NCBI GenBank assembly: GCA_004151065.3
Contig: NWUY0300022050.1
Location: 39,512 to 53,952 of the forward strand
Length of the DNA stretch: 14,441 nucleotides
Direction: 5' to 3'
DNA from: Larix sibirica
Lineage: Eukaryota > Streptophyta > Pinopsida > Pinales > Pinaceae
The notes beneath the pieces are model-generated. The model did not search any database. It saw nothing but the letters and a program-made list of their open reading frames with translations, and was not told the DNA's origin. Each line of letters starts with the position of its first letter. The first letter of the stretch is position 1. Positions 1 through 6,719 of this stretch are shown here, one piece after another. Position numbers and translations under genes: made by a program.

Positions 1-19
1 GGCAGCATGAAAACAGTAG

Positions 20-190
20 AAGGATATCAAACTTGCAAGGTTAAAGGAATTCACTATTGCAGCAGTAAAGGGGTTGAGTTCAAATCCAGCTGTGGTAATA
101 CGGAAGTTTGTTGAAATGATCTCTGACTCCTATGGAGGACGTCTTTCTAAAGCAGGTGCTGCAAAACTATTCCTGGATAAAAGATCTTAG
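20..190 (+). other. Unrecognised protein-like open stretch, 56 codons
   Basis: An open frame runs from just after a TAG (17-19) to a TAG at 188-190. It has no ATG near its beginning, so it could be a terminal exon or a gene fragment. The composition looks protein-like, with a basic helix-prone start (KLARLKEFTIAAVKGL) and a later RKFVEMISDSYGGRL stretch ending in LFLDKRS. A TTGCAG at 58-63 could act as a splice acceptor. I do not recognise the family. It lies about 200 bases upstream of the ABC transporter remnant in the same orientation, but nothing links the two. It may be chance. Confidence 0.25.
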
Positions 191-329
191 CATCAGATAG
201 CTTTGGATTTCAATTATTGGGGAAGATTAAAAAATGGATTATGTCGACAACAGACACCACATTCTATTTTTTCATAGAAAAACAGAGAAATTCAGGACAC
301 CAAATTCTGACGGCAACCGGTCTGGTTTA

Positions 330-830
330 AGATTCAACACCCAGTTAGCATGGAAAGAATGAAATTGGCAATTGACAACTTGCCCTCCACATCAAAACTG
401 GTGTTATTGTGCGGGGATTTCTCAGCTACATGAAGATCTTGCGGTCAAGGACTGTGACTCTAACAATCCTCCATGATATCAGCGGCATCATCAAACCTTC
501 TCGAATGACATTTCTTCTCAGTCCACCTGGTGCTACATTGCTAACAACTTTGTCTGGAAAGCCTGATCGTGATCTCACAGTCACTGGAACTGTAACCTAC
601 AATGGGCATTCAATAAATGAATTTGTGCCTCAAAGAACATCTGCTTATATTAGCCAGCGTGAAATTTAGAAATCGGGGCAGATCTGTGGTATCGTGCCAT
701 TCTCCAATGGTGGTTGTGATGAGTCCATGCTGAAAGAAACGGTTTATAAACCCCTTGAAATATTGCAGAGCCACCACAGATTAATTGCAAGCAGCCCATA
801 AAATCAGACATCGACGTGTTTCTCCACATA
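330..830 (+). pseudogene. PDR/ABCG ABC transporter fragment, first nucleotide-binding domain, broken
   Basis: The family consists of full-size plasma-membrane ABCG (pleiotropic drug resistance) transporters of about 1,450 residues. Here only the start of the first ATP-binding domain is seen. Recognisable pieces are [39 protein letters not shown] and [14 protein letters not shown] (about 412-654), all typical just before and after Walker A. The Walker A site itself (about 520-535) reads SPPGATLL where the family has GPPGSGKTTLL, so the phosphate-binding Gly and the SGKT are lost. The frame changes just upstream (about 375-410). A TAG stops it at 667-669, and the conserved stretch expected next is missing. 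Degraded homology seems to resume at about 800-826 (SDIDVF). Transposon debris lies on both sides. It is a non-functional relic. Confidence 0.75.
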
Positions 831-1446
831 GAGCTTGGACCCGTGTTCGCACTAGCAACCGATGACAAGTGGGAGTTGGCTGTTATATCTGACAGTGGCA
901 CATTTCTTTCACGGAGAAAGTTAGAGCAGTCCGCGTTTGCGTTTGGCAGTTGCGTGGGAATCATCTTTGATGAGTCGAGTTTTGACAGGAATTACGCCAG
1001 TGTGGACACATTCACTCCGAGCTAAATTTGTGGTTTGTCATCTTGAAGACCAATCCACAGTTTTGTCGATTTCCGCAATTCACGATGTGGAGCATTTCAC
1101 AGCTAAAATTGATGGTGTATTTACTGTGACATGGCGCTTTGAAAGAAAAGTTGTTGCTTTGACTCGAATATCACTTATTTTGATTGGCAACAGTTCTTCA
1201 TTGCCGATCGTGGATCCCCGCGTTTTTCTTTGACAGCCAGTTGTAGCAGGCAGTTCCACGCGGTACAGGTTAGCGGTGGTAAAGTGTTTTGGCGTTTTTT
1301 CACTACTACGTGGAGGTTTTGGAGCAACAGGCTTATCACTCGGTTGACCCACGTATGCTGGTTTTCATTATCTACCGATTGCATGGAGACCAGTTTTAAT
1401 GACTCAACTCCAAGTTTCGGTGGGGTTGGTCACATAGTTTCAAACA
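831..1446. other. Unassigned stretch with open frames on both strands
   Basis: This stretch looks less AT-rich than its surroundings. Open frames include plus 816-1025, plus 937-1233, minus 1080-1352 and minus 1175-1384. None has a motif I recognise, and none is clearly favoured over its antisense shadow. It directly follows the PDR remnant and precedes LTR-like sequence, so it is probably part of an old mobile element or a gene fragment carried by one. I cannot name it. Confidence 0.3.
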
Positions 1447-1541
1447 TTTAGTTAACTAAGTGTTCACTTTAATAAAGAAAGTGGCATCTGATACGAATAG
1501 AATAAAGGGAGATTCCACTTTAGTTTTCCTAGACATAAGTT

Positions 1542-1576
1542 GAGAAAAAGTGGATCTAACATCCCACTTTTTTCTC
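1542..1576. repeat. Hairpin (inverted repeat)
   Basis: The left arm GAGAAAAAGTGG (1542-1553) and the right arm CCCACTTTTTTCTC (1563-1576) pair over about 12-13 bp around a loop of about 9 bases. It lies about 45 bases upstream of a TATA box. Its function is unknown. Confidence 0.6.
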
Positions 1577-1622
1577 CTTATTTTATTATTATTTTATTGT
1601 AGAGAAAATGAGAGGTTTTGTG

Positions 1623-1635
1623 TCTATAAAAGGGA
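1623..1635 (+). promoter_or_regulatory. TATA box
   Basis: TCTATAAAAGGGA is a strong plant TATA consensus in the LTR-like fragment. It would drive transcription rightward into the antisense side of the copia relic. Use in vivo is not shown by the sequence. Confidence 0.4.
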
Positions 1636-1699
1636 CCAGCTTTCTCAATTGTAAGGATGGAAATTTTTTGGGGTTTCTTTCCCATTGAGCTTAATGAAN

Positions 1700-2736
1700 G
1701 TTGAATATCATTGGGAGGGAATTCAGGTTGAGCATCATCAAAGACAGAGTCTTCATCATCCCTCCCATCAGCTGGACCAATAGGAAGACGAACACCCAAA
1801 TCAGAAGTCTTCAATGGCCGATCCTCAGAATGTTGTTCAGACGAGGAAAGGAAAGGTCCTCATTCTTCATCAAAGATAACATCTCGACTGAAGACAAGAC
1901 AATCAGTGTCTACATCTAGCAGCCGGTAAGCCTTATGGTTGTCACTATACCCTGTGAACATAAGTCTCTGACTCTTGGAATCCAATTTGGAGCGTTTAGC
2001 ATCTGGAATTCATACATATGCTAGAGAGCCAAAAAATTTAAGATGACTAATCCTAGGTTTGCGACCAGACCAAGCTTCCTCAGGATTTTTTCCTTTTACA
2101 GCAAAGGTAGGAGACCAATTGAGAAGATAGACAGACGTATAGACTGCCTTTGCCCAAAATTTGTGAGGAACATTCCTGTGTTGTAACGTAGAGCGAGCCA
2201 TCTCAACAATTGTACGATTGCAACTCTTGACAAAACCATTTTGCTGAGGAGTGTAGGGTGTGGTTAACTGACGTTTAATAACATGAGGATCACAGAAGTT
2301 GGAGAAAGCAGTAGAACAGAATTCCCCCCCATTATCTAACCGAAGAGTTATGATACAAGAACCAAACTCTTTTTTGACTAAGGCCTTCAACTTCTGAAAT
2401 ACATTAAACACTTCTGATTTCTGTCTAAGGAAATATACCCACATTCTCCTACTGAAATCATCAGCAAATAACAAGAAATATCTACAACCAGTTACAGAAG
2501 TAGTATTCATAGGACCACAAATATCAACATGAACTAATTGTAGCACCTCAAATGCCCGCCAAGAGTCACCATCCGTGAATGGTGTCCGATGTTGCTTCCC
2601 AGCCTGACAAGTGCCACAAACGCCAAGATGCTGAGTCTGAATGTTAGGTAAGCCAGCTACAAGTCCCTCCCGAGTTAACTGAGAGAGATAGTGCACATTT
2701 AAGTGCCCATACCGCTGGTGCCAAAGACTGGTAGTA
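1700..2736 (-). pseudogene. Copia integrase, downstream (second) copy, with C-terminal spacer
   Basis: Integrase would insert element cDNA into host DNA. This copy starts at the duplication border with SLWHQRYGHLN and carries the HX4H and CX2C zinc-binding residues (HQRYGH; CGTC). The core follows with Asp in VHVDICGP and Asp in LDNGGEF. The third catalytic acid is lost: the family's NGVVERKN-type motif reads NGFVKSCN here (about 2215-2235), so Glu is replaced by Lys. Homology continues through PEEAWSGRKP and HLKFFGSLAYV. A TGA at 2010-2012 and another at 1860-1862, in the same frame, interrupt the C-terminal part (AKRSKLDSKSQRLMFTGYS and following). An acidic spacer then runs to the N at 1699. 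Confidence 0.88.
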
Positions 2737-3217
2737 GGTGTGGTTAACTGACGCTTAGTACCATGAGTATCACAGAAGTTGGAGAAAGCAGTAGAACATA
2801 ATTCCCCCCCCATTATCTGACCTAAGAGTTATGATACAAGAACCAAACTCTTTTTCGACTAAGGCCTTAAACTTCTGAAATACATTAAACACTTCTGATT
2901 TCTTTCTAAGGAAATATACCCACATTCTCCTACTGAAATCATCAACAAATAACAAGAAATATCTACAACCAGTTACAGAAGCAGTATTCATAGGACCACA
3001 AATATCAACATGAACTAATTGTAGTACCTTAGATGCCTGGCAAGAGTCACCATCCGTGAATGGTGTCCGATGTTGCTTCCCAACTTGACAAACACCACAA
3101 ACACCAAGATGCCGAGTCTGAATTTCAGGTAAGCCAACTACAAGTCCCTCCCGAGCTAACTGAGAGAGATAGTACACATTTAAGTGCCCATACCGTTGGT
3201 GCCAAAGACTGGTAGTA
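2257..3217. repeat. 480-bp tandem duplication inside integrase
   Basis: Unit 1 (2257-2736) and unit 2 (2737-3217) both start GGTGTGGTTAACTGACG on the plus strand and end GGTGCCAAAGACTGGTAGTA. The period is 480 bp, exactly 160 codons, and unit 2 is one base longer because of the eight-C run. I count about 30 substitutions by eye (about 6%). On the coding (minus) strand, the sequence that normally precedes the integrase Glu motif is joined back to the start of the zinc finger. I see no long homology at the junction. Confidence 0.93.
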
Positions 3218-3387
3218 GCAGAGTTTATGGCTGCCATGGCTAACTTTGAAGAGTCTCTCGTGTCCACAAGTCTGTAAAGACCATGATCCTCAATACCAGT
3301 AGCCATAGTAGTGTGAGTCTCTCGATCGACAATGGAACACTTGTGAATACTAAACACCACACCCAGCTGAGGAGAATGCCACATGAT
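2737..3387 (-). pseudogene. Copia GAG-pre-integrase and integrase core, upstream (first) copy, cut short
   Basis: This follows directly on the protease in the same frame, after a TAG at 3388-3390. It begins with the pre-integrase linker (GLYRLVDT), then the HX4H and CX2C zinc finger (HQRYGH; CGVC) and the core with both Asp motifs (VHVDICGP; RSDNGG). An extra C in the poly-C tract at 2804-2811 (eight, against seven in the other copy) shifts the frame at the second Asp motif. The segment then runs into the duplicate at 2736/2737 before reaching the Glu region. It therefore never had a complete DDE core of its own in this arrangement. Confidence 0.88.
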
Positions 3388-3655
3388 CTAACTTACGGAG
3401 AGGAGATTGAGTTCCATGCCAGGAACGTAATACACATTAAGGAATATGAGATTCCTTCCACCAGATTGTATCTGAACAGTGCCCTTACCGATAATTGTGT
3501 ATTCTTCACCTCCTCCAAACACAACTGAGTCAATAAAGGGAGAGAAATCAGTGAACCAATCACGCCGATGAGTGAAATGACGCGAGGCACCTGAATCAAT
3601 ATACCAAGCAAAGGATTTGACATGGTCTGCAGGCCTTTTTGCCATGAATGCATAA
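3388..3655 (-). pseudogene. Copia aspartic protease
   Basis: The protease would process the polyprotein. The active-site motif WYIDSGASRHFT (Asp-Ser-Gly) is clear, followed by FGGGEEYTIIGKGTV and VYYVPGMELNLLSVS, the usual hydrophobic path to the pre-integrase linker. The frame differs from that of gag and the zinc knuckle, so a frameshift lies close to 3655. The segment ends at a TAG (3388-3390) where the family normally has Gln; the same frame continues directly as the first integrase copy. DSG is intact, but the polyprotein is not. Confidence 0.85.
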
Positions 3656-4514
3656 AAGGCAGATTCCTTCTGCTCGAAGTGCTTGACGACATTTGCTTCT
3701 TCTGAGACCTTCCCTGCTTATTTTGTTCAGAAGCCAGACGTGCACGACAGTTTTTCTTCAAGTGTCCATACTTGTGACAGTAATTGCACTAAATATTCTT
3801 TTTCTTAGAGTTGTCTTGAGGTTGATCTGAGCCTTTTTTCTGTGAAGGCTAACCTTTGCCTTTATTTTTAGGCTGAGATGAAGCTGCAAAAGCTTATTCT
3901 GTGGAGGAGGAGGATGTACTGCTACCAAATTGTTGTTTCCAACGATCCTACTGCAAGAGGATAGTGCAAAGCTTCGAAAACTTCAGATCAACATTAGCAG
4001 ACGTAATGTTGAGAGTCTCGATGAAGTGTTCATAGGACTTAGGTAGGCTTTTCAAAGTGATCACGACCATGTCTTCTTCCTCGATGTTCCGATCAATAGC
4101 CTCCAATTGATCTCTAATCTCTTGGATTTTGTTCAGGTGCGTCTGCAAAGTTGTCTTCTCATCCATCATGATAGAAAACAACATGTTCTTCAGGAAGAAC
4201 ACATGGCTCTTGTCGAAAGTCTCATGAAGACTTTTGAGATGATCCCAAATCTCGGCAGCTGATTTGCCAATCGGAATCCAGGGTAACTGATCATCTGTGA
4301 CAGAAAGCTTGATAAGCATTACTGCTTCACGGTTTTGCTCATCAAACTTCTCTTGAGTTTTGTCTGCAGTGGTGGGTCGAGTATCTTTGCCTAGAATTAT
4401 CTGATCAAGGCAGCAGTATTCAAAAATGGTCATCTTCCGCTGCTTCCAGGGGTTATAATTTTTGCCATTGAAATGCTGACTGCCTTCCAACATAATGTTG
4501 GTCAATGAAGCCAT
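3656..4514 (-). pseudogene. Copia gag with CCHC zinc knuckle
   Basis: Gag is the nucleocapsid-type protein that packages element RNA. I chose the ATG at 4512-4514 (MASLTNIMLEG) because the conserved gag N-terminus FNGKNYNPWKQRKM follows at about residue 14. An upstream in-frame ATG at 4713-4715 would add 67 atypical residues. The UBN2/Retrotran_gag_2-type body (EIWDHLKSLHE, LKSLPKSYEHF) stays open for 188 residues to a TAG at 3948-3950. Three further stops in the same frame (3894-3896, 3849-3851, 3789-3791) precede the knuckle CNYCHKYGHLKKNC, which keeps the CX2CX4HX4C spacing. Frame is then lost near 3655. Confidence 0.85.
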
Positions 4515-5080
4515 CTTCACGTTTTTCGAGGCACGGGAAATGAGACCCAGAAAAAACTGAAGGAAACCCAGAAAAGTACTAGAAAAACCCAAAAGGAGTC
4601 TGAAATCAGAATTCAAATCCGCTGGCTCAAAAATTGAGGCACGGAAAACGATGCACCCAGAAAAATCTGAGACCAACCCAGTTGAGATCTCGAAAAACCC
4701 ACCAAGAATCTGCAATCCGAAAAAAATTCGACTTGAAACAGAGGGTCAAAACCCTAGCCGAAGTTTCTTAAACCCTAGGCGGCCATTAAAGCTTGAAAAA
4801 AAATTGCAGAAACCAGCTCGAATCTGCACAAAATCTTTAGGAATCGGAGCAAACTTGAGGCAAATCCCTAGACACCACTGGTGAAGGCCCAAAAACTCAG
4901 AATCTAAGCCCGAAAACTCTACAAATTCGTGCTAGAAGACGTCTGTAAAAAAAACACGTTTTTCTTTAAAGAATCCGCGATTTTCAAACAAGAATAAGGC
5001 CAATTTCGAAAGACAGAAAATTTTCCAAGAAACCAAAAAAAATTGTACGAATTTTATTTGAATTTTTTTTCGAAATTAAG
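4515..5080 (-). other. Copia untranslated leader
   Basis: This non-coding leader lies between the primer binding site and gag. On the plus strand it shows repeated CCCAGAAAA-like words (about 4550-4670) and two AAACCCTAG words (4749-4757 and 4770-4778) that match the plant telobox. Poly-A runs occur near 4950-5040 on the plus strand. No gene is seen. The open plus frame at 4651-4884 looks like chance. Confidence 0.55.
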
Positions 5081-5085
5081 AACCT

Positions 5086-5097
5086 GCTTTGATACCA
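5086..5097 (-). other. Primer binding site (initiator tRNA-Met type)
   Basis: The minus strand reads TGGTATCAAAGC, one base from the usual plant copia site TGGTATCAGAGC that pairs with the 3' end of initiator tRNA-Met. It directly follows the LTR end, which fixes element orientation and the LTR border. Confidence 0.85.
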
Positions 5098-5307
5098 TAT
5101 TACACAGATAATTGGTAAAATATTTGATAATATTTACAAGAGCAATGTGCTCAATAAATAAGTTACAAGATTTACAAGAATGACAAGTTTCTGGAATAGA
5201 AACTGCTGAAAGATTGTGCATGCAATCTTTCCAGAATATTTACAGTCAGTTACAAGATTGACCATTAACAAAAATAGAAAGAAATAATTAACTTATTTAT
5301 TCTAATA
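5098..5307 (-). repeat. Copia LTR (about 210 bp)
   Basis: On the minus strand it begins TATTAGAATAAATAAG and ends CTGTGTAATA immediately before the primer binding site. The termini TATTA...TAATA form an inverted repeat and look like TGTTA...TAACA after one C-to-T change at each end. The length is short for the superfamily but within its range. A polypurine-like tract abuts the other end. Confidence 0.65.
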
Positions 5308-5318
5308 TCCCTTGTCTT
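5308..5318 (-). other. Polypurine-tract-like sequence next to the LTR
   Basis: The minus strand reads AAGACAAGGGA directly before the LTR start. The second copia element shows the same arrangement (CAAGGGAG before TGTTAGAAAC at 13108-13091). A PPT belongs before a 3' LTR, yet this LTR is followed by a PBS. Confidence 0.45.
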
Positions 5319-6617
5319 AACCTAGCTATTACCACCAACCATGTTAATATCCTTTCTTACTACTCCAAATGTTATCACCAATTAGATTGGAAGTTCCCTA
5401 TTGTCAAATTCCAAACGTGCAACAGACGCCAAATGGTGAGTGTTGTTGTCAACCAAATTAGGAGCTCCACTTTGATAATTTTGATAGTCGACAGTGCGGC
5501 ATGTTTAGAATGAATATGCCAACATTGCAAGTTTTGAAATGACAACATGACAATTAATTAAGAAACAATATGTGTGCACACTGCCAATAATGGAGAGAAT
5601 AATCATGATTCATAACATCAGATGTGGAAACCCATTGAAGTTTTTATTCCAACTCACTTGTGTAAATATTTTACAGTGATGTTGGCTGCACTTGCAATAC
5701 TAATTCAAAATAAGGGTGGGCTTTTTATACATGGAGGTATGTAGACAATGGTTGGGCAGTACAACTGATCGGGACTTTCTAACAAGATAAAATATCAGAA
5801 ATAACAGCCTTGTATTATAGTTAGGATTTAATTTATTTTATATATATATATATATATATATTCATTTTTCTTTTTCCATATTTTTGAAACAATCTGTATT
5901 TGGAAGTTGCTTATAACTCCCAAGGGTTATTCCACTATGTCAATTTGAAATAACTTTATGAAGACCTTTCTTGCTTAATGTTAGGTGCAATTATATATTA
6001 TGATTTATCATTTCAATGCAACACTTTATTGCACAAATTTATGATTCTTTTATTATTTGTTATAATGATTTGCTTGATGTGCATGCTAAATCATTGACCT
6101 CGAATATTAGACAATGACTGATTGAAGTTGCTATTCTTAAGAAGTATTTTGAACACCGTGGCACATAATTCAACTTTTGAAATGTCGCCTGGGCATCATA
6201 TATGACCTTTTGCTGTGTTAAGATGCTTGTGATTTATAATTGACTATATCCATTTCATGATTTTTCCTTTTGATAGTTTACGAGTAAATATTCTCAGTTC
6301 CAATGGATCAAAGGTTCCAATTTATATCCAAACACTTTTAGGATCATGGATTTAGTGCATACTATTTCTGATTGATAATAGAAGGAATTGTAAGTTCCCT
6401 GTATTTTGCATTTTCAAATATTGTCTTACTTTGAGATTTAGAGTTAAATGACACAAGGCAGTTCTTGATAATGTCAAATTTTTGTTTTAGTATTGATCTT
6501 CAGCCAATATTTTCCTAGTCACTTTGAACATAAATAAGATATTCAGACATAACTGAGGTATATTTACTAGAGTTATCTCTATCATGTTCTTGTTGCTGAT
6601 ATCTTCTTTTGTGGCAG
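5319..6617 (+). other. Presumed intron upstream of the first visible citrate synthase exon
   Basis: No coding homology was found. A TA microsatellite lies at 5839-5860. A splice acceptor (TTTTGTGGCAG) ends at 6617. The exon expected next upstream, encoding the GPLHGLANQ-type stretch of citrate synthase, could not be found here or elsewhere in the window, so the intron probably extends leftward past the copia relic. Confidence 0.5.
5839..5860. repeat. (TA)11 microsatellite
   Basis: An uninterrupted run of TA dinucleotides in AT-rich presumed intron. It is a likely length-polymorphic site. Confidence 0.9.
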
Positions 6618-6719
6618 GAAGTTTTACGTTGGATCAAATCTGTTGTTGTGGAAGTTGGCAGTGACGTAACCACTGATCAACTTAAGGAATATGTTTGGAA
6701 GACATTAAAAAGTGGACAG
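6618..6719 (+). CDS. CS: Citrate synthase exon (34 codons)
   Basis: This phase-0 exon encodes [20 protein letters not shown] through KTLKSGQ, the helical segment before the active-site signature. The acceptor is GTGGCAG and the donor GTGAGA. Homologues carry a GLANQ-type end in the preceding exon, which is not found in the window. Confidence 0.92.

Larger units (their letters stand above)
1447..1698 (+). mobile_element. LTR-like promoter-bearing fragment
   Basis: This non-coding AT-rich stretch has a good TATA box (TCTATAAAAGGGA, from 1623) about 75 bases before an abrupt end at an N. A 12-13 bp hairpin precedes the TATA box (arms 1542-1553 and 1563-1576). This layout resembles the U3/R part of a plant LTR on the plus strand, opposite to the adjoining copia element. 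No TG start, CA end, PBS or target duplication could be fixed, so an ordinary old promoter region is an alternative. Confidence 0.35.
1700..5307 (-). mobile_element. Degenerate Ty1/copia LTR retrotransposon, 3' truncated (no RT/RNase H)
   Basis: Read on the minus strand, the order is LTR (5307-5098), primer binding site (5097-5086), leader, gag with CCHC knuckle, aspartic protease, then integrase. Protease followed by integrase is the order of the copia superfamily. Coding homology stops at the N at 1699, within the spacer after integrase, before any reverse transcriptase or RNase H. There is no matching 3' LTR in the window. The element is inactive: seven in-frame stops, a frameshift near 3655, another in a poly-C run at 2804-2811, and a 480-bp internal tandem duplication. 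It lies upstream of the citrate synthase exons and antisense to them, possibly inside one of that gene's introns. Confidence 0.9.

Noticed and set aside
3393-3761. 122-codon minus frame as a separate protein
   Set aside because: Its first third is the true zinc-knuckle tail of gag; the rest is a shadow of the protease in another frame after a frameshift.
4651-4884. Plus-strand 77-codon frame
   Set aside because: It is antisense to the copia leader and gag start, and is rich in simple Lys/Pro repeats arising from CCCAGAAAA words.
5670-5745. Stretch after TTTTACAG (GCTGCACTTGCAATA ... CATGGAGG) as the missing upstream citrate synthase exon
   Set aside because: Translation gives AALAILIQNK and FIHGG, only a vague echo of the expected SDPYLSFAAALNGLAGPLHG-type sequence, and it ends in TAG without a plausible donor.
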